From positions 1 through 38,576 of IMG/VR virus record IMGVR_UViG_3300043446_003813: 38,576 nt of DNA. One strand, written 5' to 3'. This document shows positions 8,301-16,215 of this stretch, piece by piece. Position 1 is the stretch's first letter, and each line of letters opens with the position of its first letter. The position numbers and the translations under genes are program-made. The stretch comes from a virus. Below the pieces are notes generated by a model. The model did not search any database. It had not been told where the DNA came from and saw nothing but the letters and a program-made list of their open reading frames with translations.

Positions 8301-8999
8301 GCTGGCGGAGACCCCATGAAGGGGCTTGCACTAGCCATGGATGTTATTAGAAGTCAGGGTGGAAAAGGTGGTGCGTTAGAAGGAAAAACTGATGCGCTTA
8401 TGGGTCGTATCAACGAGATGGGTCTTCTTGACCCAGCACAACTTGTAAAGATTGCTGAACAATCTGGTCAAATTGACATGATGTCTGGGGAACTTTCTCG
8501 CATATCTGGCATGGACATCAATAAAACTAGGGAAACGCTTCTTAATCAAATTGCTACAGGTGGCATTGATGCGTTTACTCAGCAAAATGAATTGTTGAAG
8601 AGTTATTCATTAACAGAATCTGGAAAGGCTGGCGGAATATCACGAGAGGACTTCCTCCGATACGGTTTTGGCGGCGCAGAGCAACTCAGGACTGGTGCAA
8701 ATATGGCACTTGCGGCACAAAGTTATTCAAATGCCACATATGGTGGCGGTGGCGTTTCACTGCTTCCTCCACCTTCTGCAACTGGAGGAATAGCGACTAG
8801 CACGGGCGCTCTCCAGCCGACAACATCGGTACAGAATATCCAAGTTGGAGAAACGAAGATTACTGTGAGCGGAATTTTGAGCCCATCTGAAGCCGAACTT
8901 ATTGCGAACGCTGTCGCGAAGGTTCAGAATAGTTATGGCGAACGGCGCGGTAGCGGTCGCGGCGGCTTGGGTGGCGGCGTCGGAGCAACGGCGAGTTAA
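5376..8999 (+). CDS. tail tape measure protein
   Basis: This 1207-aa protein is the largest in the tail-core block and follows the chaperone pair, as tape measures do. It sets tail length and is ejected with the DNA. The N-terminal ~75 residues are a charged coiled coil. Hydrophobic segments lie at about 110-135 (LAIEAAAAAAVIGSAGLLF) and 145-170. A Gly/Ala zipper-like segment lies at about 740-778 (ALAGAAIGSIVPGIGTAAGA), as expected for a protein that may enter the membrane. A short tandem PGAPV repeat sits at about 607-622. Long helical Gln/Ala/Lys-rich stretches fill the C-terminal half, and the end is Gly/Arg-rich. At the classical ~1.5 angstrom per residue this predicts a tail of roughly 180 nm. 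A structural lysozyme domain is not evident. Confidence 0.9.
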   Translation: MAEQVTIKINVKADTAVIERVRAQLAALCREADECSDTFDKYSKRLNDTSKSQKRLTETTENHSSAVKQLSGAQRRNSKENDSFIKQLFKMDDVGKKLLGGLQGLIKFGFKYLAIEAAAAAAVIGSAGLLFKTGQLFAKGYQAALAGVSYALTALVAAGSAFLAVQQQFASIQFAPMFAQGLVNTKDRFQAADLAMRSFVNSSELAVFGTKALSASFAEIAKNVNPQQLGQVTGAMRELGNVAAGMGGDIGKNFQEVSKFAAAFQKEGTLTDAVKKQGEGLSPIFKKVIEEQSKAGNTTFEKFMSTLATNETFANAYGGQLDAVNNTVMGRLKGALTDLKATLTDMGGPLLEPLGNAITRIKHLIEALLQRVRGSVQEIGSGSLIDGMVKGVEKLTLLLGRLMTHDVSKAGDAVDKMKGAWTAITGFFEKIQDYLRPLQDAASALWDALKPIMSAFVGNLNSTIQNLANSLVKNKESIVEFTTSVGEFLKSFGNFGTMLKEAFIQSLPFLKQVVNALKMVFDVLTKVGTAITKLGGSSGLGGFATLMAGFFGMRALKIGAKGVGKKVNSTIGGMLPGGLGAGAGGGVVGQNVATMNVTAGVVNMSGAAPGAPVPGAPVPGVPISPTGFRGAYGAARAGGAGMFGAARAGAGSFFANSPYAPMAMMAGGTMLNAVNQSQFGNNQYVGAGANMLQTGGMLRMMGASAPVAAGAATAVGAWKVGGALSSKFFGDDDSMKGKIGGAATGALAGAAIGSIVPGIGTAAGAAIGGLVGGVSGWLNAGKNKKKARKAAEEFVDGYSSAIDQAFKDGDVAALNELKDSYVEQAKAAAKGNIDVYNEKIKEFEPELEKINKRIDTFSQNAETMSRWLGISTDTMNEISEVTGINFQNRLVSVFEVIGRAGEKFGLDLQEVLGNILADVGQKQTSAILDLIEQPEKMALMGKQLDAAQAAVMSGDTSPAALDEYIKQQFTYAQAQAGGDPMKGLALAMDVIRSQGGKGGALEGKTDALMGRINEMGLLDPAQLVKIAEQSGQIDMMSGELSRISGMDINKTRETLLNQIATGGIDAFTQQNELLKSYSLTESGKAGGISREDFLRYGFGGAEQLRTGANMALAAQSYSNATYGGGGVSLLPPPSATGGIATSTGALQPTTSVQNIQVGETKITVSGILSPSEAELIANAVAKVQNSYGERRGSGRGGLGGGVGATAS
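7203..7232 (+). repeat. 15-bp tandem repeat in the tape measure gene
   Basis: The unit GGCGCACCCGTACCC is present at 7203-7217 and again, with one change (CT for CC at the end), at 7218-7232. A diverged third copy (GGCGTGCCTATA) follows. It encodes Gly-Ala-Pro-Val-Pro units, probably a flexible linker. Confidence 0.7.
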
Positions 9000-9007
9000 G
9001 GGTATTT

Positions 9008-9799
9008 ATGGCAACGATTGATAACAGAAACCATGCTGCGCGAGTCTATGGTCAAACAAAACGTGACGCCTCTGGAACAAAAGTTGTAAAAATACAGCGG
9101 TCAAATATTTCGCGTGTAATTACTTTTGACAACGAGCAGCAGCAGGCTTTTATTCGCCTTCTTCCAGTTCAGTCAGATGACACAATATACGAGTTCCACT
9201 TTCCGTATTCACCAGTAAACATCACATATGATGGTTTATCAAATGAAATTGCGGAAATTGAAAGACCAGGCGCTACAGCAATAGTTGCGTATAAAAAACA
9301 TCAACTCCTCAAAATATCATTTGACTTTGTATTAGCAGTTCCGTTTGACGGCGTTACTACATCAATTGATTCAGACATAGCACTTATGCGCAAAATTGCG
9401 GAACACGTAGCGCGTCCAGTTCAAGTCTTCAACCTGGACAAGATGTTTGAACGGACAGCACTGCGTCGTTATCAGCCAGCAAACACGCGACATCGCTCGT
9501 ACGTAACAAAATTCCGTATTGCCGATTTTTCGGTAACAAGCGCTAAACGGAATCCATCTGGTGGGATAACACAAGCAGATTGCAAACTCACCCTTATTGA
9601 GGATGTCAATCCGAAGATTGACGTTGCTTTAATACCAAAATTTGTTCCACCACCATCTATACCTAAAAAGACGACAACTACAACAAAAACAACAGCAACG
9701 GAAGTTCCTAAAGCCTCTACCACAACCGACAATACGGCTAATACAAAGCCAGCATGGGCGCTGAAGGGCGGCGGAACAATTCCCGCTAAGTACAGATAA
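9008..9799 (+). CDS. baseplate adaptor / CIS-tube (XkdP-slot) protein
   Basis: The 263-aa protein lies between the tape measure and the hub, the position of PBSX XkdP/LysM proteins that bridge the tail tube and baseplate hub. The sequence FPYSPVNITYDGLSNEIAEI followed by beta strands (HQLLKISFDFVLAVPF) and then RPVQVFNL fits the N-terminal domain of contractile-injection-system tube/adaptor proteins. A second strand-rich unit (TKFRIADFSVTSAKRNPSGG) follows. The C-terminal ~50 residues are a Thr/Lys-rich low-complexity tail (KKTTTTTKTTATEV). I see no LysM repeat, so this would be a LysM-less version. The family call is moderate; the place in the operon is strong. Confidence 0.6.
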   Translation: MATIDNRNHAARVYGQTKRDASGTKVVKIQRSNISRVITFDNEQQQAFIRLLPVQSDDTIYEFHFPYSPVNITYDGLSNEIAEIERPGATAIVAYKKHQLLKISFDFVLAVPFDGVTTSIDSDIALMRKIAEHVARPVQVFNLDKMFERTALRRYQPANTRHRSYVTKFRIADFSVTSAKRNPSGGITQADCKLTLIEDVNPKIDVALIPKFVPPPSIPKKTTTTTKTTATEVPKASTTTDNTANTKPAWALKGGGTIPAKYR

Positions 9800-9800
9800 T

Positions 9801-11087
9801 ATGATTGATGCAAATATTTTTAGACCAGTAGGCGCTCCTCCGCCAGGATATCCGTACGCGCAAGCGATAGTTGAGTACGGCAATATCAATATGCTTAATC
9901 GTCCGCGTGTAGTGAATGCTGATGGAAGCATCTCAACCGTTAGGTCAATCAGTTTTTCAGAAACCTACAGTGTTTTGTTTGGCCCAGACAAACTACGTCA
10001 TGTGCTTATTCCTACCGTCCATGACGATGGTTACATTATGTCTGATGACGCCGCGATGAAAAGGTATCGCAAAACTGGGCGACATCTAGGTATTTTTTCT
10101 ACAAAAACTGATGTGAACCGTTATGCAATCATGCTTCATGACATGGAACAGGCGCGTCTAAATAACGAGGATTACGAGCAACCATTCAAGCATTCAGACC
10201 AAACTGCAATTTATGATGCCGTAACATCATTTCGCGTTAACTACGCCTTGACTGCTGGCGCTGAAATAAGCGTAGATTTTGCTGATTTCCAAGGTCAAAT
10301 GTTTAAAAATAACTACTTTCAAATTGGACAGCAATACTTTTATAGAAATGAACCATTCCAAATGGCATCTGTGGAAGTTGGGCAGGGCGAAGGAGAGCAC
10401 TGGAACGTAAAGTGCAAGTTGCGCACTTGGCAGCAGCAGCAGATGAAGGAAGACCTGCATCCAGAAAACTATAAGTCTGCCAATGGTTATGAATTCGCTC
10501 AAAAAATGGCATTTAAGTATGGGCTTGTGTTTATCGGTGAAGAAGTTAAAGGCAAGCAGCAGCAGATAAAGGTCAAAGCAAAAAACAATAAAGAAAGTTC
10601 TTGGGACGTTCTACAGCGTGCCGCTGGGGATAATCAGTACTACTGCTTCATCGCTGATGGGAACCTGTTTTTTTGTAGCCCCAAATTTTTACTTGGAAAT
10701 TGGGGCATAGATGAGGTCAACATCTTCGGCAAGATGTTCAAGTACGTACCACTAATTTACCCCACGCCAGAGACGGAAAAACGATTCCTCTTGATGGGTC
10801 TACCAGAGATGCGGTCATCTTTTGATTCCGTAAAAGATGGCGAAGGCAGCGCACAGTTATGGCGTGATAATGCTACGCAATTGCGAGCAGGAATGACGGT
10901 TTATGTGAAAAATATGGGCGGGTACGACGGTGGGTACATCATTAGTTCCGTTGACTATGCGGAAGGCGTGCCAGAACCAGTGTCAATCAGTTTCTCCACG
11001 ATTGAAAAACTTGCCCCAGAAGATAAGAAAAAAGTTGAAGAAAAAATATCTGAGGTTACTGTGATTAGTGGAACTGGTGGAACCTGA
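9801..11087 (+). CDS. baseplate hub protein (gpD/XkdQ-like) with an inserted N-terminal module
   Basis: The 428-aa protein has the slot and much of the pattern of late-control-D/XkdQ hubs, the trimeric ring that carries the tail spike. Signs are a barrel-like part (VNYALTAGAEISVDFADFQG), SANGYEFAQKMAFKYGLVF, SSWDVLQRAAGDNQYYCFI and the strand-rich end (MTVYVKNMGGYDGGYIISSV). Residues about 26-112 are different. They match a module recurrent in large phage virion proteins, with GNINMLNRP, DGSISTVRSISFSE, VLIPTVHDDG and RKTGRHLGIFSTK. I know that module mainly from internal virion and transglycosylase-like proteins, so its fusion to a hub is notable. The start ATG 9801 directly follows the previous stop. 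The end overlaps the next ATG. Confidence 0.7.
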   Translation: MIDANIFRPVGAPPPGYPYAQAIVEYGNINMLNRPRVVNADGSISTVRSISFSETYSVLFGPDKLRHVLIPTVHDDGYIMSDDAAMKRYRKTGRHLGIFSTKTDVNRYAIMLHDMEQARLNNEDYEQPFKHSDQTAIYDAVTSFRVNYALTAGAEISVDFADFQGQMFKNNYFQIGQQYFYRNEPFQMASVEVGQGEGEHWNVKCKLRTWQQQQMKEDLHPENYKSANGYEFAQKMAFKYGLVFIGEEVKGKQQQIKVKAKNNKESSWDVLQRAAGDNQYYCFIADGNLFFCSPKFLLGNWGIDEVNIFGKMFKYVPLIYPTPETEKRFLLMGLPEMRSSFDSVKDGEGSAQLWRDNATQLRAGMTVYVKNMGGYDGGYIISSVDYAEGVPEPVSISFSTIEKLAPEDKKKVEEKISEVTVISGTGGT

Positions 11088-11371
11088 TGGCGTACAACTA
11101 TTTTTCTGAACCAGATTTTTATTCATCAAGCAAGAGTCTTGTACCTGCAGGTATTCATATTGGTATTGTCAAAAGTTCTAGTTCTGCAACAAAGTCTGTG
11201 ATGGTTTTGGTTCCTTCAATTAACGAGAATGACGTTATCGGACCATGTAGAATTGTTATTCCGCTTATTTCTGGAGCGACCGCAGTCATGCCAGCAGTCA
11301 ATACTAAAGTTGTTGTTGCATTTCTTGACGGCAACTATGACCAGGGAGTTTGTTTAGGCAAACTACAGTAG
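11087..11371 (+). CDS. short OB-fold baseplate / spike-base protein (gp5/gpV-like)
   Basis: The protein is 94 aa, almost all beta strand (HIGIVKSSSSATKSVMVLVPS, CRIVIPLISGA, TKVVVAFLDGNYDQGVCLGKL). The order of five strands ending in 'V.VAF..G....G..LG' is the pattern of the OB-fold domain of gpV/gp5-type spike proteins, which attach the central spike to the hub. There is no long repetitive beta-helix spike or metal-binding HxH tip, so it would be a minimal OB protein or needs a partner spike. ATG 11087 overlaps the hub stop (TGATGG). Confidence 0.6.
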   Translation: MAYNYFSEPDFYSSSKSLVPAGIHIGIVKSSSSATKSVMVLVPSINENDVIGPCRIVIPLISGATAVMPAVNTKVVVAFLDGNYDQGVCLGKLQ

Positions 11372-11409
11372 GTATGCCGTAGGGCGCTGTTCTGTGGGAG
11401 AATAAGAAA

Positions 11410-11712
11410 ATGGACATGCTTTCAAGTCCATTGCGATTCAGCAATGGTGCAGCAAAACTTTTTACTGAAGGCACGGACGAGTATTACGCTGAACTCCTGT
11501 CAAGAATTATGCAGATTGAACCAGGTGAATTCCCAATCTCCATTTTTTTTGGTATTCCCGACCCAACATTTAGCGGGCTGAATAGAGCCACACTCGCTGA
11601 ATTAGCGTCTCAATTTGTGCCAGAAATTGACATAACATCAATTTCAAGCACAATTAGTGAAGACAACCTAGGCGAGGAAACGCTTTTAATTTACTTTGAG
11701 AGGGCAGAATGA
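11410..11712 (+). CDS. baseplate wedge protein (gp25/gpW-like)
   Basis: This 100-aa protein matches the gp25/gpW family of wedge proteins that nucleate the sheath on the baseplate. It opens with a fold-start rich in small residues, followed by YYAELLSRIMQIEPGEFPI and a pattern 'P.FG.P' (FFGIPDPTF). It ends in paired strands (ITSISSTISED, ETLLIYFERA) where family members have an EPRI-type segment. Position between the spike-base and baseplate J genes is canonical. GGGAG at 11396-11400 is its ribosome site. The last bases overlap the next start (11709). Confidence 0.8.
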   Translation: MDMLSSPLRFSNGAAKLFTEGTDEYYAELLSRIMQIEPGEFPISIFFGIPDPTFSGLNRATLAELASQFVPEIDITSISSTISEDNLGEETLLIYFERAE

Positions 11713-12899
11713 CATCGCCAGACTTTAGAGAGTATGTTGACCTTACAATTTATGACACAACTCCTCAGGCTTTATACGACGAGGCAGTTACATATGCCCA
11801 GACTGCTTTACCAGAGTTTGAACCGCGCATTGGGACAATTGAGGATGCCCTATTGCAGAGCATGGCTTATGTTGGCGGAGTCTTAGCGACTGGAATAAAT
11901 CGCCTGCCCAACGGGATAATGGAGGGCATGTGTCGGCTCCTTGGGTTTAATCGCCTAGAGGCAGAATTTGCGACGGGGGAAGTAACTTTTACCACAAGTG
12001 TTAACACGGGTACGGTAATCCCAAAGGGGACAGTAGTTACATACGATACATATAATGATGGAATTACAACGTCCTATCCATTTTCTACTGATAGCGATTT
12101 GATTATTCCTTCAGAGTCAGATTCTGGCAATGTTACAGTTACCGCAACAGTTGCCAGCAAGTATCCAGCACTGCTTGCTGGTCAATCCCTGACACTTGTA
12201 TCGCAAGTTCCTTACGTAATTGCCACGGAAATGTATGACGACCTTTCCGTTGGTGCAGATTCAGAATCACCAACTGCATTTTTCACACGGGCAGCGCAGT
12301 ATTTTGCTTCACTAAATACAACTATTGCTACAGCCTCACAAATGTCTAACTATATTGTGAGTAATTACTCAACTGTGCCAGTAGTTAAGGTTTATGACCT
12401 AACTGACTCCTCGCTCATGTTATTTAGCGAGGCTGATGCGCCGGGGAAAGTAACTGTTTGTGTATGCAATACAAATGGCGATGCCTTGACATCCACGGTA
12501 AAAACGGAATTAGGCGACGACCTATCAGATAGGTGTGTTGCTGGTTTAACAATCTCCGTAATTGATATGGATGAGTTTGATGTGGCAGTAAACATTGCCA
12601 TTTCTGTCCTTGATGGATTTGCCCCATCAGAGGTATCCGCAGCCGTAACTGCAGTCATTGACTCCTACTTAAGCCATACGGGCTGGGATTTTCAGGAAAC
12701 AATCAACAAGAACATTCTTATTGCAAAGGCATCACAAATATCTGGCGTTAAGTACGTGTCTAGTCTTAATATGGTCTTAAACGTGAACGCTGCTGGGAAA
12801 GCCGACGAAGAAGAAGTTGGTGGTTCCCCGACTGGAAACATAACAATGCTCAAAAAGGGTGTTATCCCAATAGGTGCTGCTGATGTTTCTGTCATCTAA
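11709..12899 (+). CDS. baseplate protein J
   Basis: The 396-aa protein is a baseplate J (P2 gpJ / T4 gp6-like) wedge component. The N-terminal helical part has the typical PEFEPRIGTIEDALLQSMAYV and then RLLGFNRLEA, followed by the beta domain beginning TGTVIPKGTVVTYD. The 'VPAGT.v' equivalent, the repeated beta units, and the C-terminal GKVTVCVCNTNGDAL, DMDEFDVAVNIAISVLDGF and VKYVSSLNMVLN strands all fit. J multimers form the periphery of the baseplate and link it to fibres. ATG 11709 overlaps the previous gene by 4 bases. Confidence 0.9.
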   Translation: MTSPDFREYVDLTIYDTTPQALYDEAVTYAQTALPEFEPRIGTIEDALLQSMAYVGGVLATGINRLPNGIMEGMCRLLGFNRLEAEFATGEVTFTTSVNTGTVIPKGTVVTYDTYNDGITTSYPFSTDSDLIIPSESDSGNVTVTATVASKYPALLAGQSLTLVSQVPYVIATEMYDDLSVGADSESPTAFFTRAAQYFASLNTTIATASQMSNYIVSNYSTVPVVKVYDLTDSSLMLFSEADAPGKVTVCVCNTNGDALTSTVKTELGDDLSDRCVAGLTISVIDMDEFDVAVNIAISVLDGFAPSEVSAAVTAVIDSYLSHTGWDFQETINKNILIAKASQISGVKYVSSLNMVLNVNAAGKADEEEVGGSPTGNITMLKKGVIPIGAADVSVI

Positions 12900-12914
12900 T
12901 CGTGGGGGTTCGTA

Positions 12915-14150
12915 ATGGGGCTGACGGTAAACGCGCTAGCAGAGAGCGACTGGACATTTACGGGTTTTGCAGTTCCGTCATCATGGACTGCAACCGATGC
13001 GACCCTGCATACCACCCTATCTGAATATAAGTATCAGGGTTATGGTTCACTCAAAAGCACCCTCACAGCATCTTCTGCAACAATTTTATTTAATGACGAC
13101 CTGTCCTCAACTACAGCCAAAACAACTGCAGATTATGTAGCGGGAAAGATTGAATCTTTTGTCTGGTGTCGCGCTACAGCAACAGCAATAATTACTCCAC
13201 AGTTAACTATTACGCGAACAATGGGTGGTACGCCAGTAGAGGGTGTTGACATCTTCACAGCCTCAGGCACACCTATAGCCCTAACCTCTGGAGACTGGTA
13301 CCTAGTTAGGACTGACCCAGTGTCTATCCCAGTTACTCCAGCAACGGCAACGTATAGCATTTCCTTGCAATATGTAATTTCTGGAGGAACTATTGGTTCT
13401 TCGGTATTTCTGCATTATCCAACAGCGTATGAACAATTGGCTTTTTTGCGGAACACATATTTAATGAACTGTTGGAGTAATATTCCTGCATTATTTCAAG
13501 ATAAGGAAACTGAACTTCCACTTCCAAGTTATGCACTGCTGCGATTTATGGAAGTTGGCATGCAGGCGCATGGTGTAATTAATGATATTGCCGCTGGATT
13601 CCAGTATCAAGATATTTCCGAGGGCAAAGACGAAACTAACCAAGATACGTTAAGCATTCTTGTGCAACCATCTGAAATTCCCCGTGACTATATTTTCTGG
13701 GTAGCGCAATTCACTGGCACTCAACTGCTCAACCCAACTGCAGGGGCAACGCCATGGGCAAATATTCCAAGTACGTGGGATGGGATTGACCTTATTGATA
13801 CCGTAGATGACCCTGATGACGTTGTTGCGTGGGGTTCTCTTCAAGGTTTTGCCCCAGAAATTGCAGGTCTTGATGACTTCTTCAGGTGGCAGGTGGCTTC
13901 AGGTTACTACGGATATGCGGCAGGCTCTATTGCTGCAATCCGTGAAGCAACAAAGCGCGTGCTTGGCGGAACAAAAACTTGCACAATCACGAAGAATTAT
14001 CTTTCATCGCCATGGCGTATTCGCATTCAAACAAAACTTGCCGAAACGCCTGATGCCACAACAGTTGGAGAATCAATTGACGAAATGCTTCAATTGATGG
14101 AACCTGCGCGTCCTTTAGGCGTTGTCCTTACCCACGAAATTATTGCATAG
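12915..14150 (+). CDS. gpI-like tail protein with N-terminal beta-sandwich domain
   Basis: The 411-aa protein follows baseplate J as gpI does in P2-like phages, linking the baseplate to fibres. The C-terminal ~80 residues have the gpI-type look: RWQVASGYYGYAAGSIAAIREA, then a strand pair and IDEMLQLMEPARPLGV, which is the 'P...' end of the family. The N-terminal ~170 residues are an added beta-sandwich (WTFTGFAVPSSWTATDA ... YQGYGSLKSTL ... VWCRATATAIITP) that resembles a carbohydrate-binding-module fold. The fused N-domain is a plausible glycan contact, but its specificity is unknown. GGGGG upstream (12903-12907) serves as ribosome site. Confidence 0.65.
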   Translation: MGLTVNALAESDWTFTGFAVPSSWTATDATLHTTLSEYKYQGYGSLKSTLTASSATILFNDDLSSTTAKTTADYVAGKIESFVWCRATATAIITPQLTITRTMGGTPVEGVDIFTASGTPIALTSGDWYLVRTDPVSIPVTPATATYSISLQYVISGGTIGSSVFLHYPTAYEQLAFLRNTYLMNCWSNIPALFQDKETELPLPSYALLRFMEVGMQAHGVINDIAAGFQYQDISEGKDETNQDTLSILVQPSEIPRDYIFWVAQFTGTQLLNPTAGATPWANIPSTWDGIDLIDTVDDPDDVVAWGSLQGFAPEIAGLDDFFRWQVASGYYGYAAGSIAAIREATKRVLGGTKTCTITKNYLSSPWRIRIQTKLAETPDATTVGESIDEMLQLMEPARPLGVVLTHEIIA

Positions 14151-14184
14151 TTGTATACTTAACAAGCCGCCGTAGGAGATTTGT

Positions 14185-15678
14185 ATGACAGCCTCACAGA
14201 CAACCCGCCTTGAATTATGGACGTGGGAAAGCAGCAACGACGAATTTACCCGTATCCAGATGACCGATTCTCACGAGCAACTGGAAGAATTTGCTGCCAA
14301 GTTCATGACTGGCGAAGGCGCTCCGTCGGTGACAACAGATGCAACGACAAAAGCATTCTACTGGGATACAACTAATGGTGTTTTGTATTTCCGTGGGACG
14401 ACTAGTGGGGGGAGTAGTCACTCATGGACGCAGGTTTCCCATTCGTATGACGTCGCAACGCAGATTACTGGAAATGCAACGGCTTCTGCTGGTACTGGAG
14501 CCGCCCTTGCCAGAGCGTCACACGTACACAGCGTCAGTACCGCAACAGCAATAGATATTGGTGCTACCTCATCTTCGGGAAGTGGCAGTGCACTTGCTCT
14601 TGCTAACCATGTTCACGCCATCCCTGCTGGACATATTACCAACGCCATGATTTCTTCGTCTGCGGCGATTTCGTCAACCAAGATTTCTGGGTCAGTTGCA
14701 GCAGCAGATAAGTGGAATACGGCGCGGACAATCACACTTGCAGGAGATTTAACTGGCTCCGTATCTCTTGACGGAAGTGGAAACGTCACGCTGACAGCCG
14801 TTGTAGTTGACGAAAGTCATGAGCACGCTTCTCAATACCAGCCACTTGATTCTGACCTTACTGCTCTCGCAGGACTTGCCACGACTGGATTTATTGTTAG
14901 AACTGCAACTGGAACTGCAACTACACGCAGCCTTGGCGTATCTGGTTCTGGAATAACAATTTCTAACGCAACTGGTGTCGCTGGCGACGTAACAATAACT
15001 CTTGCATCAGCCTCAGCAAATACGGCATCACATCTTGTTTTGCGCGATGCTAGTGGTAACTTTTCGGCTGGAACAATCACTGCTGCGCTCTCGGGAAATG
15101 CAACAACTGCATCATCATGGCAAACGGCACGCACTATCACTGTAGACGGCGATGCATCTGGAACTGTAAGTATTGACGGCTCTGCCGCCGCAACATTGAC
15201 ACTAACTGTCAGCAATGCCGCACAGGCATCAAAGTGGACGACCGCTCGCACAATCACACTATCTGGCGACGCATCAGGTTCCGTAAGCATTGACGGAAGT
15301 AGCGCAACAAATACCCTCTCGGCGACCGTCGCTACCGCTACCGCACTGCGTACATCACGCACCTTTACATTTACTGGAGATGTGGCAACCGCGAATGATG
15401 GCTCAACAGCAGTAACCGCATCGTTTAACGGTTCCGCCGACCCATCCTTTACCCTACGCGTGAAGAATGACAGCCATACTCATGACACCCGCTACTACAC
15501 AGAAACCGAAATCCACGCCGCAAAGTTGTATCAATACGCTAATAACACGAGCGGTACGGGAACGGCACTTCCATCAGAAGCAGGACGCACAACGCCTCGC
15601 ATCTTCGTCCAATCTACTGAACCAACGTATACCTCACCTGCCGTAGCCGTGACTGGCGATATTTGGTTCCAAATCTGA
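14185..15678 (+). CDS. tail fibre protein with HxH motifs
   Basis: The 497-aa protein has a fibre architecture. The N-terminal ~85 residues include the common tail motif GAPSVTTDATTKAFYWDTTN with GVLYF. A Ser/Thr/Ala/Gly-rich shaft follows. Four HxH motifs are at residues about 113-115, 142-144, 212-214 and 431-433 (HVH, HVH, HEH, HTH), the type that coordinates metal along the axis of trimeric fibres such as the T4 long fibre tip. A repeat beginning TARTITL and GDxxGSVSxDGS occurs three to four times between about 170 and 400. AGGAGA gives a clear start. A likely trimeric receptor-binding fibre. Confidence 0.8.
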   Translation: MTASQTTRLELWTWESSNDEFTRIQMTDSHEQLEEFAAKFMTGEGAPSVTTDATTKAFYWDTTNGVLYFRGTTSGGSSHSWTQVSHSYDVATQITGNATASAGTGAALARASHVHSVSTATAIDIGATSSSGSGSALALANHVHAIPAGHITNAMISSSAAISSTKISGSVAAADKWNTARTITLAGDLTGSVSLDGSGNVTLTAVVVDESHEHASQYQPLDSDLTALAGLATTGFIVRTATGTATTRSLGVSGSGITISNATGVAGDVTITLASASANTASHLVLRDASGNFSAGTITAALSGNATTASSWQTARTITVDGDASGTVSIDGSAAATLTLTVSNAAQASKWTTARTITLSGDASGSVSIDGSSATNTLSATVATATALRTSRTFTFTGDVATANDGSTAVTASFNGSADPSFTLRVKNDSHTHDTRYYTETEIHAAKLYQYANNTSGTGTALPSEAGRTTPRIFVQSTEPTYTSPAVAVTGDIWFQI

Positions 15679-15881
15679 TGACCATGGGGCGAGTAAATGT
15701 CTTCTCTGACGGAAAGTGGCGTCAAGTAAAAGCCGCATACGCGTGGCGCAATGGCTGGGTTGCCGTTCGTTCACTCCAAGTCATGTCAGATACTGGGTGG
15801 GTACGCATCTCGTTTGCTGATGGTTCAGAAACACTAGATACCGTAGATAATTGGGACGAACTATTGGCGTTGGCGGCTTGA
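15678..15881 (+). CDS. small Trp-rich hypothetical protein
   Basis: The 67-aa protein starts at ATG 15678 in the TGATG overlap with the fibre stop; a second ATG at 15684 is possible. It has GRVNVFSDGKWRQVKAAYAWRNGWVAV and then GWVRISFADG. The 'W..V...Y.WRNG.W..V' pattern is common in small phage tail proteins placed after fibres, where it may form a small beta domain that caps or assembles the fibre. No exact function is known to me. Confidence 0.55.
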   Translation: MTMGRVNVFSDGKWRQVKAAYAWRNGWVAVRSLQVMSDTGWVRISFADGSETLDTVDNWDELLALAA

Positions 15882-15882
15882 C

Positions 15883-16215
15883 ATGTCTGCTGACCAGAAG
15901 ATTGACCTCCAACTTGATTTTGCTCTGACTACACGACTCCTGCTAGCGGTATTTGGTTTTACTACATTTGCTAATGCGGAAATGATTATTCCTGGGCTTG
16001 TTGCGCTTGCTGCGGTTGGTGTTGTCCTTTTCCATATGCTTGTAGGAAAGTACGTCGTGCATCGCCATATCTATATAGCCGCGATGTCAACTTGGGGAAG
16101 CGCAATTATTGCCTGTGCAACTTATGACGCCGGGTTGATGTATGTGTCAATGTTTTTGTGTTTATATATATATGAACTATTTGTGTTTAAAAAGTGGGGC
16201 TTAATTCATGCCTGA
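15883..16215 (+). CDS. multi-span membrane protein (possible holin)
   Basis: The 110-aa product has three to four predicted membrane segments: about 16-30 (TRLLLAVFGFTTFA), 34-54 (MIIPGLVALAAVGVVLFHMLV), 62-80 (HIYIAAMSTWGSAIIACAT) and 84-102 (GLMYVSMFLCLYIYELFVF). The N-terminus is short and charged. The small, hydrophobic, late-expressed character fits a holin or a superinfection-related membrane protein, but there is no endolysin gene next to it in this window. The gene overlaps the next start. Confidence 0.5.
   Translation: MSADQKIDLQLDFALTTRLLLAVFGFTTFANAEMIIPGLVALAAVGVVLFHMLVGKYVVHRHIYIAAMSTWGSAIIACATYDAGLMYVSMFLCLYIYELFVFKKWGLIHA

Noticed and set aside
9008-9799. LysM domain in the adaptor protein
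   Set aside because: The slot usually has one, but no LysM-type N..D.L/G..L pattern is seen; the C-terminus is a Thr/Lys-rich tail.
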